Source: Plantactinospora soyae (GTDB taxonomy: Bacteria > Actinomycetota > Actinomycetes > Mycobacteriales > Micromonosporaceae). From it: a stretch of DNA of 64,000 nt. Below the pieces are notes generated by a model. It saw nothing but the letters and a program-made list of their open reading frames with translations. It did no database searches and was not told the DNA's origin. The stretch spans positions 4,712,001 to 4,776,000 of the forward strand of contig NZ_JADBEB010000001.1 of assembly GCF_014874095.1 (NCBI RefSeq). The letters run 5' to 3'. Of the stretch, positions 24,529 through 33,132 are shown one piece after another; the first letter of the stretch is position 1, and each line of letters opens with the position of its first letter. The position numbers and the translations under genes were made by a program.

Positions 24529-27471
24529 CCCGTGGGATGTGAACTGTGCGGGGTGTTCGGCGGGACGCGGTGCCGGGGTTGCGCGACGCGCGATCCCGGC
24601 ACGCCGGGCTGCCCCGGAAGACGTCGGCGGCACCCCGACGTCGTCGCCGGTACGCCGGGCGGCGTTCTGCGTGATGCCGACCGGGTTCACCGGGCCCTCC
24701 GGGTCCAACGGGTGCATCCGGCGGGTGGCCATCCACTGCACCGTCGCGCAGCTCGCGACCCGTTGCGGGTCGCCCAGTTCACGGAAGAGCCGGCGCCCGG
24801 TCCGAGCCGCCGTCCACGCCTCGGTGACCTCGCCCCGGGACAGCAGGAGCAGGGCGGAACTCAGTGCCAGTACGGCTTCGGCGCGGGCCGGGGCGGACCG
24901 GCCCCGCAACGCCGTACCGGCCTGGTCGAGAGCGCGCTGCCAGTCGTCGAGGTACCCGCGCAGCTGGAGGAAGTTGGTGGGCGCCACCGCGAGTCGCCAG
25001 GCCAGTTCGGTGTCGCCGAGGGTGGCCGTGTGCGCCACGGCGGCGGCCACGAGCCTCCGCTCGGCAGTGAGCCAGCCGACCGGATCGTCGTCGACGGCGC
25101 GAAGCACCTCGGCGGGCGGTCCGAACCCCTCCGGCGGACCGAGGTCACCGGTGGGGAAGCCCTGGCCGGGTACCCGTTCGTCGGCTCGCAGCGTCAGTTC
25201 CAGCAGCCACCAGTAGGCCCGGCGGAAGGCCGTGGCCCGTAGCGGCGGCGGATCGTCGAGGGCGACCCGCTCCTGGGCGTACAACCGGATCAGCTCGGGC
25301 ATCCGGTAGCGCACGGCTCCGGCGCTGCCGGCCGGACCGGGGTGGACCAGCCCGGCGTCCACCAGCTCGGTCAGGGCGAGTTCGGCGGTGCTCCGATCGG
25401 CGTCCAGCAGCGGCACGACGAGCCAGCCCGGGAACTCGGCCACCGGCAGCGAACCCAGCCGGCGGAACAGGGTGGCCGTGGCCGGAGCCAGCCGCTGGTA
25501 GGTGGTGGCCAGGCCACGCCGTACGTCGCGACCGCCCTCGGCGAGCCGGTCGAGCCGGCGGGTGCCGTCGGCCAACCGTTCGGCGCTCTGGGCCAGCGAG
25601 CGTTCCGCCCGGGCGGCGAGCCGGCTTCCGGTGACCCGGATCGCCAGTGGCAGTCCGTCGCAGAGCTGTGCCACCCGGTGCGCGGCCGGTACGTCGTCGG
25701 CGACCCGCTCGGGCAGCATCCCGGTGAGCAGCCGGACCGCCGAGTCGACCGGAAGTACGTCGAGCGCGACCAGTTGGGCGCCGTCCAGCCCGGTGAGCGG
25801 ACGTCGGGCGGTGATCAGCGCGGCCGAGGCCGGCCCGGTGGGGAGCAGGGGCCGGACCTGGTCCTCGTCGGCGGCGCCATCGAGCACCACGAGCAGCCGA
25901 CGTTCGGCGACGACCGAACGGTAGAGGGCACACCGTTCGGTCCGGTTGGCCGGGATCGACCGGTCGGGCACGCCGAGGGCGCGCAGGAAAGCGCCGAGCA
26001 CCTCGTGCGGGTCGACCGGTACGTCCTGGCGGTCGGTGAGTTCGGCGTACAGGCAGCCGTCGGGGTGGTCGGCGCCGAGTTGCCAGCCGGACCGGACCGC
26101 CAGCGCCGTCTTGCCCACTCCGGCCAGACCGGCGACGACGACCACGGCCGGACCGGGGCGCCCGGTCCGGGCGTCGACGACGCGGCGGATCCGGGCCAGC
26201 TCCGCTTCGCGCCCCACGAAGTCGGCCACCGCCGGCGGCAGTTGGCGCGGAGTCACCGGTACGTCGCGCGGGTCGGCCGGAGTCGCCGGCAGGTGCACCG
26301 GGGCGGTGTCGATCCCGGACGGGACCACGGCGGCCCGTCCGGCTGCGGGCGCGACGGCGGAGGTCGGTCTGGCCTCGGCGGCGAGGCTGGAGATCCGCTC
26401 CGGGCCGGGCGTGACCGTCCGGGTGGACTCCTCGGATACCCAGTGCTCGGGTGCGCCGGTTCCGGGTGCTCCCGGTTCGGCAAGTCCGACCCAGCCGGGG
26501 CAGGGCAGGACGGCCGTACCGTTCCGGCCGCCGGGGCGACGGTGCGCCGGGCCCCGTGGTTGTCCGGCGGGGCGTCGCCGGGGCATTCCGTCCGGACGGC
26601 GGCCGGGGAGCCCGCCGGTGCGGCGGTGGCCCGGGGGTCCGCCGGGGCGTCGGCCGGGCCGGTCCGGCTCGTTCCGACCGGTCGGCCCCGGCGACGTCGG
26701 CGACGCCGGCCCGAGCGGCGGATCGAGTACCGGATCCCGGTTGAGGATCTGGCGGTGCAGCGCCACGAGCTGTGGACTCGGCTCGATGCCGAACTCGTCG
26801 GCCAACCGGCGGCGGAACTCTCCGAAGGCGTCGAGCGCGTGGGTCACCCGACCGGAACGGTAGAGCGCGATGATCAGGTCGGTGCGGAGCCGCTCGTTGA
26901 ACGGATCGGCGGAGACGAGCCCGACCAGCTCGGTGACCAGGCAGTCGTGCCGTCCGAGGGCGAAGTCCAGCTCGATCCGGCGGGACTGTACGGCCGCGCG
27001 CCGCTCGGCGAGCAGGGTGGCCGCGGTCTGGATCACCTGGCCGTCCATCCCGGTCAGGGCGGGCCCGCGCCAGAGGTCGAGTGCGGCCCGGAGTCCCTCG
27101 GCGGCGTCGGCGAGCGCCCCGTCCGCCATGGCCCGCTCCGCGTCACCCACCCACTGTTCGAACAGCAGCGCATCGATCTCGTGGGTCGACGCGGTGAGCC
27201 GGTAGCCGGCGGTCTCGGTGAGCACCGTCGTCGGCGGCGCCCCGGCCCGGGCGAGCAGCCGGCGGAGCTGGGAGACCACGATGGTCAGTTGGGAGCGGGC
27301 CGTCGGCGGGGCGTGCCACTCCCAGACCGCCTCGATCAGTCGATCGGTCGGCACCGTACGGTTGGCCTCCAGGAGCAGGGTGGCGAGCAGGGCCGAGACC
27401 CGCGCACTCCGGATCCGGAGTGGGACACCGGCTGCCTCGATCGCCAGAGGACCCAGGATTCTGTAGCGCAT
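24445..27471 (-). CDS. BTAD / NB-ARC (AfsR/SARP-type) transcriptional regulator
   Basis: The ATG at 27471 gives 1008 residues. Domains in order: OmpR-type winged helix (RYRILGPLAIEAAGVPLRIR, to about 95); bacterial transcriptional activator domain (about 100-245; LRTDLIIALYRSGRVTHALD, FGIEPSPQL); a long Pro/Gly/Arg linker (about 255-425); NB-ARC ATPase (FVGREAELARIRRVV, P-loop GLAGVGKTA, LLVVLDGAADEDQV); and C-terminal helices that look TPR-like. Such proteins activate secondary-metabolite or developmental genes when ATP-bound. The last 84 bases overlap the 3' end of the convergent esterase gene; the C-terminal 70 residues are low complexity, so the native end may differ. Confidence 0.82.
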   Translation of the reverse strand: MRYRILGPLAIEAAGVPLRIRSARVSALLATLLLEANRTVPTDRLIEAVWEWHAPPTARSQLTIVVSQLRRLLARAGAPPTTVLTETAGYRLTASTHEIDALLFEQWVGDAERAMADGALADAAEGLRAALDLWRGPALTGMDGQVIQTAATLLAERRAAVQSRRIELDFALGRHDCLVTELVGLVSADPFNERLRTDLIIALYRSGRVTHALDAFGEFRRRLADEFGIEPSPQLVALHRQILNRDPVLDPPLGPASPTSPGPTGRNEPDRPGRRPGGPPGHRRTGGLPGRRPDGMPRRRPAGQPRGPAHRRPGGRNGTAVLPCPGWVGLAEPGAPGTGAPEHWVSEESTRTVTPGPERISSLAAEARPTSAVAPAAGRAAVVPSGIDTAPVHLPATPADPRDVPVTPRQLPPAVADFVGREAELARIRRVVDARTGRPGPAVVVVAGLAGVGKTALAVRSGWQLGADHPDGCLYAELTDRQDVPVDPHEVLGAFLRALGVPDRSIPANRTERCALYRSVVAERRLLVVLDGAADEDQVRPLLPTGPASAALITARRPLTGLDGAQLVALDVLPVDSAVRLLTGMLPERVADDVPAAHRVAQLCDGLPLAIRVTGSRLAARAERSLAQSAERLADGTRRLDRLAEGGRDVRRGLATTYQRLAPATATLFRRLGSLPVAEFPGWLVVPLLDADRSTAELALTELVDAGLVHPGPAGSAGAVRYRMPELIRLYAQERVALDDPPPLRATAFRRAYWWLLELTLRADERVPGQGFPTGDLGPPEGFGPPAEVLRAVDDDPVGWLTAERRLVAAAVAHTATLGDTELAWRLAVAPTNFLQLRGYLDDWQRALDQAGTALRGRSAPARAEAVLALSSALLLLSRGEVTEAWTAARTGRRLFRELGDPQRVASCATVQWMATRRMHPLDPEGPVNPVGITQNAARRTGDDVGVPPTSSGAARRAGIARRATPAPRPAEHPAQFTSHGSVHRTPEVVAVVAGQVGPPDPVRPGGE

Positions 27472-27615
27472 ACGCGTCTCCGCCCCGCCGTGGCAGCCGT
27501 ACGGCCGCCGAGGCCGAGCCTCGTCCAACCGTCGGTGTCGAGCCAGGGACACCAGACCCGACGACCCGGGAGGATCGCCCACGAGGCCGGGCGCGGTCGG
27601 TGCCGCGAGGTCCGG

Positions 27616-27738
27616 TCAGCCCAGTGCCAGGTTGACCAGGACGGTGAGCGCGATCGATCCGAGGATCGAGATCAGGATCATCAGCAGGCAACCGAGCCCG
27701 CCGCCGAGTGGACGGACCTCGACCCGGCCGAGCCGCAT
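27616..27738 (-). CDS. 40-residue membrane miniprotein
   Basis: The ATG at 27738 starts five bases after the stop of the LLM oxidoreductase on the same strand, so it is likely translated from the same transcript. After a polar start (RLGRVEVRPLGGG) almost all of the rest is one hydrophobic helix (LGCLLMILISILGSIALTVL). Similar one-helix proteins are common in actinomycete genomes. Function unknown. Confidence 0.6.
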   Translation of the reverse strand: MRLGRVEVRPLGGGLGCLLMILISILGSIALTVLVNLALG

Positions 27739-27743
27739 GCCGG

Positions 27744-28706
27744 TCAGAGTTCCCGGAGCCGGGGCAGCAGTTCGTCCTCGGCCCAGTCCAGGAACATCGG
27801 TTGGCTCTCCACACCGACCTGAACGACCGCCACGTCGGTGAAGCCGGCGTCGACGAACTTCTGGACGGACGCGACGTGTGCCTCCAGGTCCGGTCCGCAC
27901 GGCACGAGCTGCGAGATGTCCTCGGGTCGGATGTGCTGGCTGGCGCTGACGAAGGACTCGGGGCCGGGCAGTTCCGCCTTGACGGTCCAGTTCAGCGCGG
28001 CCCACCGCCACTGGTCGTGCACCGTCTTGCGGCAGGCATCCGGGTCCGGCCCGTAGCAGATCGCCGCCTGGCCGTAACGCGGCTTGCCGGTGCCGCCGGC
28101 CTCGTCGTACATCCGGACCACGGCCGCGTCCGGGTTGTCGCAGACCAGCGCGTCGGCGTACTCGCTGACCAGGGCGACGGAGTGCGGCCCGGAGGCCGCG
28201 ACGGCGATCGGCACCGGCGTCTCCGGCCGGTCCCAGAGGTACGCCTCCGGAACCTCGAAGTGGTTGCCGGAGTACGACAGGTTGTCGCCGTCGAGCAGCG
28301 GCCGGATGATCTGCAACGCCTCCTCGAGCATCTCGTGCCGCTGGTGTACGTGTGGCCAGGCGCCGACGACGTGCTCGTTCAGGTTCTCCCCGGCGCCGAG
28401 CGAGAGGGTGAACCGGCCGTCGGAGAGCACTCCGATCGTCGCCGCCTTCTGGGCCACCACCGCCGGGTGGTAGCGCCGGATCGGGCAGGTGATGTAGGTC
28501 ATCAGCTTGATCCGGGAGGTGGCGTGGGCGACGGCCCCGAGCACGGACCAGGCGTACGGGGAGTGGCCCTGGGATTCCAGCCAGGGATAGTAGTGGTCGG
28601 AGATGGTCAGGTAGTCGAATCCGGCCTGCTCGGCCCGGATCGCCTGCTCGACGAGTTCCTTCGGACCGGTCTGCTCACACATCAGCGCGTAGCCCACTCC
28701 GACCAT
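27744..28706 (-). CDS. LLM-class F420-dependent oxidoreductase (G6PDH-like)
   Basis: The ATG at 28706 has GGAGGAGG five bases upstream; 320 residues. It is a bacterial luciferase-like TIM barrel. Features: GYALMCEQTGPKELVEQAIR, DYLTISDHYYPW, GRFTLSLGAGENLNEHV (the SLGAGE loop that binds F420), ALQIIRPLLDGD, and PVPIAVAASGPHSVALVSEY. The pattern fits the F420-dependent glucose-6-phosphate dehydrogenase-like branch, which reduces F420 with a sugar phosphate or hydroxyl donor; the true substrate is not certain. The miniprotein follows in the operon. Confidence 0.85.
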   Translation of the reverse strand: MVGVGYALMCEQTGPKELVEQAIRAEQAGFDYLTISDHYYPWLESQGHSPYAWSVLGAVAHATSRIKLMTYITCPIRRYHPAVVAQKAATIGVLSDGRFTLSLGAGENLNEHVVGAWPHVHQRHEMLEEALQIIRPLLDGDNLSYSGNHFEVPEAYLWDRPETPVPIAVAASGPHSVALVSEYADALVCDNPDAAVVRMYDEAGGTGKPRYGQAAICYGPDPDACRKTVHDQWRWAALNWTVKAELPGPESFVSASQHIRPEDISQLVPCGPDLEAHVASVQKFVDAGFTDVAVVQVGVESQPMFLDWAEDELLPRLREL

Positions 28707-28821
28707 GCCAACCTCCTCCGCCATCGGCGATTCCGGTTGTCTACCCGGTTCGCCCACGGTGAATCCCGGTCGTACGGAGAACTGGGACGCCAGTTCCCGG
28801 TCGTACGAGGAAGTGACGTCC

Positions 28822-28870
28822 TTGACTATCTGTCGACAACCGGGGTAGCTTCGTCCTTAACCGGTTAAGG
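28822..28870 (+). promoter_or_regulatory. Promoter and 16-bp palindromic operator of the M1 peptidase
   Basis: TTGACT (28822) and TAGCTT (28846) form -35 and -10 boxes 18 bases apart. The perfect palindrome CCTTAACCGGTTAAGG follows at 28855-28870, across the expected start of transcription. A central CpG dyad of this form is usual for LacI-family repressors (inference). The 11-mer CTTAACCGGTT recurs at 30454 before the GH5 gene. Confidence 0.6.
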
Positions 28871-28995
28871 ATCACCGGTGCATCATCCTTGTGGTGGGGA
28901 TGACGGCGCCCGGGGGGTCGGTTCCGCCGGCCGCCCGGGCGTCGCCGGCCGGTGCGTCTTCCCCCGGGTGAACAGCCGTATTAACGTGTCCGACC

Positions 28996-30411
28996 ATGGT
29001 GATCTCTCGACGTGTCGGTGCCGTGCTCGTGGCGGCGTCGGTCACGCTCTCGCTCGGTGCCACCCCGGCCACGGCCACCGGCCGGGGCTCCGGCCACGAC
29101 GGTCCCGGGGGCGGGCCGGGTGCGCCGGGTGCCGGCGACAACTACTTCCCGGCGGCCGGCAACGGCGGGTACGACGCGCTCCACTACGGACTCGACATCC
29201 GCTACGAGCCGTCCAGCCGGGCCTTCGTCGGGGTCGCCACGATCGAGGCCCGGGCAACCGAGGGGCTCTCCCGGTTCAACCTCGACCTGCGTGGCTTCGA
29301 GGTGCGGTCGGTGACCGTCGACGGCCGCCCGGCCCGTTACGACCGGGACGGCCAGGAGCTGCGGGTGTCGCCGAAGCGGGCACTCTCCCGGGGCGAGCGG
29401 TTCACGGTGGTGGTCCGGTACGACGGCACCACCGGCCGGCCGACCGACGCCGAGGGCGCCCTCTACGGCTGGGTCTCCACGCCGGACGGCTCCTTCGTGG
29501 CGAACGAACCGGACGGGGCCTCCACCTGGTACCCGGTCAACGACCACCCCACCGACAAGGCCGGTTACGACTTCCGGATCACGGTGCCGGCGGGCAAGAC
29601 CGCGGTCGCCAACGGTGAACTCGTCGACCAGCGGACCAGCAGGGGCTGGACCACCTTCGTCTGGCGCGCCCGGGACCCGATGGCCAGCTACCTCTCCACC
29701 GCCTCGGTCGGCGACTACGACCTGCGGCGCTCGACCGGCCCGCACGGGCTGCCGATCATCGACGCGGTCGACCGGGACCTGGGACCGGACTCCGCCGACG
29801 GGCTGGCCCGGACCCGGGAGATGATCGCCTACTTCGCCGACCTGTTCGGCCGCTACCCGTTCAGCTCGTACGGCGCGATCGTGGACGACGACGAGGACGC
29901 CGGGTACGCCCTGGAGACCCAGACCCGGCCCATCTACTCCGGCCCGCCCAGCGAGGGCACGGTGGCCCACGAACTGGCCCACCAGTGGTACGGCAACAGC
30001 GTCAGCCCGGCACGCTGGCAGGACATCTGGCTCAACGAGGGGTTCGCCAGCTACGCCGAGTGGCTCTGGGAGGAGCACACCGGTGGGCCCACCGCGCAGC
30101 AGCAGTTCGACACGAACTACGCCCGCCCGGCGACGGCCAGCTTCTGGAACCCGCCGCCCGGTGACCCGGGTGCCACGAACCTCTTCGCCAGCTCGGTCTA
30201 CAACAAGGGCGCGATGACGCTGCACGCCCTCCGTACGAAGATCGGGGACCGGGCCTTCTTCACGCTGCTCCGGACCTGGTACTCGGCGAACCGGAACGAC
30301 ACGGCGAGCACGGCCGACCTGGTCCGGCTCGCCGAGAAGGTCACCAAGCGGCAACTCGACGGCTTCTTCCAGACCTGGCTCTACACCCCGGGCAAGCCGA
30401 CGTCCTGGTGA
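28996..30411 (+). CDS. Secreted M1-family zinc metallopeptidase
   Basis: A 471-residue protein with a signal peptide (MVISRRVGAVLVAASVTLSL, cut near ATATG). An N-terminal beta domain (about 50-245) is followed by the thermolysin-like core: ALETQTRP (305-312, exopeptidase motif), HELAH (325-329) and NEGFASY with the third zinc ligand Glu348. A late Tyr (NKGAMTLHALR region) completes the site. The family removes N-terminal residues from peptides; this secreted, short form lacks the large C-terminal helical domain of PepN. It is followed by a strong terminator. The operator upstream suggests nutrient control. Confidence 0.88.
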   Translation: MVISRRVGAVLVAASVTLSLGATPATATGRGSGHDGPGGGPGAPGAGDNYFPAAGNGGYDALHYGLDIRYEPSSRAFVGVATIEARATEGLSRFNLDLRGFEVRSVTVDGRPARYDRDGQELRVSPKRALSRGERFTVVVRYDGTTGRPTDAEGALYGWVSTPDGSFVANEPDGASTWYPVNDHPTDKAGYDFRITVPAGKTAVANGELVDQRTSRGWTTFVWRARDPMASYLSTASVGDYDLRRSTGPHGLPIIDAVDRDLGPDSADGLARTREMIAYFADLFGRYPFSSYGAIVDDDEDAGYALETQTRPIYSGPPSEGTVAHELAHQWYGNSVSPARWQDIWLNEGFASYAEWLWEEHTGGPTAQQQFDTNYARPATASFWNPPPGDPGATNLFASSVYNKGAMTLHALRTKIGDRAFFTLLRTWYSANRNDTASTADLVRLAEKVTKRQLDGFFQTWLYTPGKPTSW

Positions 30412-30416
30412 ACCGC

Positions 30417-30459
30417 GTTAAGTAGCCCTCCACGATGTACTGGTGGAGGGCTACTTAAC
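30417..30459 (+). terminator. Strong hairpin terminator after the M1 peptidase
   Basis: GTTAAGTAGCCCTCCAC (30417-30433) pairs perfectly with GTGGAGGGCTACTTAAC (30443-30459): a 17-bp stem with a 9-base loop, beginning five bases after the stop. There is no T-run, as usual for actinomycete terminators. Confidence 0.85.
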
Positions 30460-30491
30460 CGGTTGCGTTAACTTCTCCATCGGCCTACCCT
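30454..30491 (+). promoter_or_regulatory. GH5 promoter with operator overlapping -35
   Basis: CTTAACCGGTT (30454-30464), the motif also found at the M1 promoter, overlaps a -35 box TTGCGT (30463). TACCCT (30486) is the -10, 17 bases away. The leader of about 95 bases to the ATG at 30590 is Gly/Cyt-rich with no riboswitch I can recognise. Confidence 0.5.
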
Positions 30492-30589
30492 GATCCGTGC
30501 CGCCGCAAGGGAGTCGGGTGGTAGCTGTCGGGCTGCAGTTACCAATCCCTCACGTTTCCCCCGTCATGGGGTTCTCCCCGAGGTAGGTC

Positions 30590-31984
30590 ATGAGAAAACG
30601 AATCTATGCCGTCGCATCGGCCCTGCTCGCGCTCGTCGTCGCCGTGGTCGTCTCACTGGTCGTCGTCGCCCAGCCGGCGCAGGCAGCGGCTGGCTTCACC
30701 GTCAGCGGCGGGCGCCTGCTCGACGCGAACGGCAACCAGTTCATCATGCGCGGTGTCAGTCACGCGCACACCTGGTACGCGAACCAAACCGGTTCATTCG
30801 CCAACATCAAGTCGCTGGGCGCGAACACCGTACGGGTGGTGCTCAGCAGCGGTGCGCGGTGGACCCAGAACAGCGCCAGTGACGTCGCCAACGTGATCTC
30901 GCTCTGCAAGGCGAACCGGCTGATCTGCGTCCTGGAGGTGCACGACACCACCGGGTACGGCGAAGAGGGCGCGGCGATCACCCTGGACCAGGCGGTCAGC
31001 TACTGGATCAGCGTCCAGAGCGCCCTGGCCGGCCAGGAGAACTACGTCATCCTGAACATCGGCAACGAGCCGTTCGGCAACAACGCCACCACCAGCGCCA
31101 ACTGGCCGACGCACACCCGCAACGCGATCACCCGGCTGCGCAACGCCGGGTTCGACCACACGATCATGGTCGACGCGCCGATGTGGGGCCAGGACTGGTC
31201 CTTCATCATGCGGGACAACGCACAGTCGGTGTTCAACGCCGACCCGGACCGCAACACCGTCTTCTCGATCCACATGTACGGCGTCTTCGACACCGCCGCC
31301 GAGATCACCGACTATCTCGGCCGGTTCCGCAGCGCCAACCTGCCGATCGTGGTGGGCGAGTTCGGCCACAACCACTCGGACGGCAACCCGGACGAGGACA
31401 CCATCATGTCGTACTCCCAGACCAACGGGATCGGTTACATCGGTTGGTCGTGGAGTGGCAACGGCGGTGGCGTCGAATACCTCGACATGGTCACGAACTT
31501 CAACGTGAGCCAGTTGACCTCGTGGGGTCAGCGGATCTTCAACGGTGCGAACGGGATCCGGCAGACCGCCCGGGAGGCGACCGTCTACGGCGGAACCAAC
31601 CCGCCGACCACCGGCCCGACCACCCGACCGCCGACGACGCCGCCCACCACCCGGCCGCCGACGACCCCGCCGACGACTCCGCCCGGTGGCAGCGGCGGCT
31701 GTACGGCGTCGGTGTCGCTGAACTCCTGGAACGGCGGCTTCGTGGCCACCGTACGGGTGACGGCCGGCTCCTCGGGCACCAACGGCTGGACGGTGAGCAT
31801 GAACCTGCCGTCCGGTGCCGCGGTCACCAACTCGTGGAACGCCCAGAGCAGCGGCACCACCGGCACGGTCAGGTTCACGAACGTGAGCCACAACGGCCGG
31901 ATCGCCGCCGGGCAGTCGGTCGAGTTCGGCTTCCAGGGCAGCGGCAGCGGCACGGGAATGTCACCGAGTTGTACCGCTAGCTGA
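30590..31984 (+). CDS. Secreted GH5 glycoside hydrolase (probable endo-beta-mannanase) with CBM2
   Basis: 464 residues. The signal peptide runs to AQAAAG (about 33). The GH5 barrel follows at about 35-330: RGVSHAHTWY, LGANTVRVVLSSG, VLEVHDTTGY, acid/base Glu160 in NIGNEP, HMYGVF, nucleophile Glu257 in VVGEFGH, WSWSGN. The HAHTWY and EVHDTTGYGE signatures are those of bacterial GH5_8 mannanases rather than cellulases. A Pro/Thr linker (about 337-367) leads to a CBM2 cellulose-binding module (GGCTASVSLNSWNGGFVATV to PSCTAS) with paired end cysteines. It cuts beta-mannan in plant cell walls. Confidence 0.88.
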   Translation: MRKRIYAVASALLALVVAVVVSLVVVAQPAQAAAGFTVSGGRLLDANGNQFIMRGVSHAHTWYANQTGSFANIKSLGANTVRVVLSSGARWTQNSASDVANVISLCKANRLICVLEVHDTTGYGEEGAAITLDQAVSYWISVQSALAGQENYVILNIGNEPFGNNATTSANWPTHTRNAITRLRNAGFDHTIMVDAPMWGQDWSFIMRDNAQSVFNADPDRNTVFSIHMYGVFDTAAEITDYLGRFRSANLPIVVGEFGHNHSDGNPDEDTIMSYSQTNGIGYIGWSWSGNGGGVEYLDMVTNFNVSQLTSWGQRIFNGANGIRQTAREATVYGGTNPPTTGPTTRPPTTPPTTRPPTTPPTTPPGGSGGCTASVSLNSWNGGFVATVRVTAGSSGTNGWTVSMNLPSGAAVTNSWNAQSSGTTGTVRFTNVSHNGRIAAGQSVEFGFQGSGSGTGMSPSCTAS

Positions 31985-31997
31985 TCGAGCCGACACC

Positions 31998-32040
31998 GGA
32001 GCCGGCGCGGAGGACCACTTCGGCCCTTCGCGCCGGCTCC
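31998..32040. terminator. Bidirectional terminator between GH5 and LLM genes
   Basis: GGAGCCGGCGCG (31998-32009) pairs with CGCGCCGGCTCC (32029-32040), a 12-bp perfect stem with a 19-base loop. It lies between the stops of two convergent genes (31984 and 32049). Confidence 0.8.
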
Positions 32041-32048
32041 TGCACCCG

Positions 32049-32942
32049 TCAGGCGCGCTGCTGGAGCTTGGGCAGCACCTCGGTCGCCACCTCGTCGAGT
32101 ACGCCCTCGTCACCGGCGTACCAGCTCGACTCGCGCGGCCAGTGCGTGACCACGTCGGTGAAGCCGAGTTCGGCGGCCCGACCGACCGCCTCGGTGAAGT
32201 AACCGGTGCTGGAGAGCGAGTAGACCGGTGCCGAATCGAGCGAGAGGTAGCGGTCCAGGGTCGCCGGATCACGGCCGGCGGCGGCCAGCGTCTCGTCGAG
32301 CCGTCCCGACAGGTCGGCCACGGAACGCCACCAGGCATCGAGGCTGTCGTCGTCGCCGTCCCGGAGTCCGGTGGTCACCCAGCCCTGGCCGTACCGGGCG
32401 ACGAGCCGCAGCGAGCGCGGGCCGTTCGCGGCGACGACGAACGGCACCCGGGGCGCCTGGACGCAGCCGGGGTTGCTCCGGGCGTCGACCGCCGCGAAGT
32501 AGTTCCCGCGCCAGCTGATCCGGTCTTCCCGTAGCAGCAGGTCCAGCAGTTCGGTGAACTCGGCGAACCGGTCGACCCGTCGCCGGGGCGAAAGGGTTTC
32601 GCCACCGAGCACCGCCGAGTCGAAGCCGATCCCACCGGAGCCGAGCCCGAGCAGCACCCGTCCGGCGGAGACGTCGTCCAGCCCGGTGATCTGCCGGGCG
32701 AAGTGCACCGGGTGCCGGAAGTTGGGGGACGCGACCAGGGTGCCGAGGCGGATCCGGGAGGTGACCATCGCCGCCGCCGTCAAGGTGCCGACCGCGTCGA
32801 ACCAGGGCCCGTCCACCAGATCCCGCCAGCCCAGGTGGTCGTACGTCCAGGCGTGGTCGAAGCCCCACTCCTCGGCCCGGCGCCACCGGTGCTCGGCCAC
32901 GGACCACCGCTGATCAGGAAGGATGACAATGCCCACGCGCAT
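32049..32942 (-). CDS. LLM-class flavin/F420-dependent oxidoreductase
   Basis: A 297-residue luciferase-like TIM-barrel enzyme. Features: RVGIVILPDQRWSVAEHRWR, FDHAWTYDHLGWRDLVDGPW, SRIRLGTLVASPNFRHPVHF, RVLLGLGSGGIGFDS (cofactor loop) and VPFVVAANGPRSLRLVARYG. It belongs to a different branch from the enzyme at 27744 and is closer to TIGR03619/TIGR03560-like oxidoreductases. It reduces or oxidises an unknown organic substrate with F420 or FMN. It is a single gene. Confidence 0.82.
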   Translation of the reverse strand: MRVGIVILPDQRWSVAEHRWRRAEEWGFDHAWTYDHLGWRDLVDGPWFDAVGTLTAAAMVTSRIRLGTLVASPNFRHPVHFARQITGLDDVSAGRVLLGLGSGGIGFDSAVLGGETLSPRRRVDRFAEFTELLDLLLREDRISWRGNYFAAVDARSNPGCVQAPRVPFVVAANGPRSLRLVARYGQGWVTTGLRDGDDDSLDAWWRSVADLSGRLDETLAAAGRDPATLDRYLSLDSAPVYSLSSTGYFTEAVGRAAELGFTDVVTHWPRESSWYAGDEGVLDEVATEVLPKLQQRA

Positions 32943-33132
32943 GATCGGGAGTTTACGCTCGACACAAAGTCACCCATTCCGGTGATGGCGCGAACGCTCT
33001 CAGCAACCTCACAGCTACGGTGAATAGGGTCACGGAGTGCCGTGATGATCCACCGTGGAGGATTGGGCCCGAAACCCGGGGTCAGATCCGTCGTAGACAG
33101 CGGCCATATCCGCCGTAAACAGGAGTAACCAG

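Noticed and set aside
25342-27822. 826-codon plus-strand frame opposite the BTAD regulator
   Set aside because: Low complexity, no recognisable motif; the real gene is on the minus strand.
30490-30590. Riboswitch in the GH5 leader
   Set aside because: The leader is structured, but no conserved riboswitch core could be recognised by eye.
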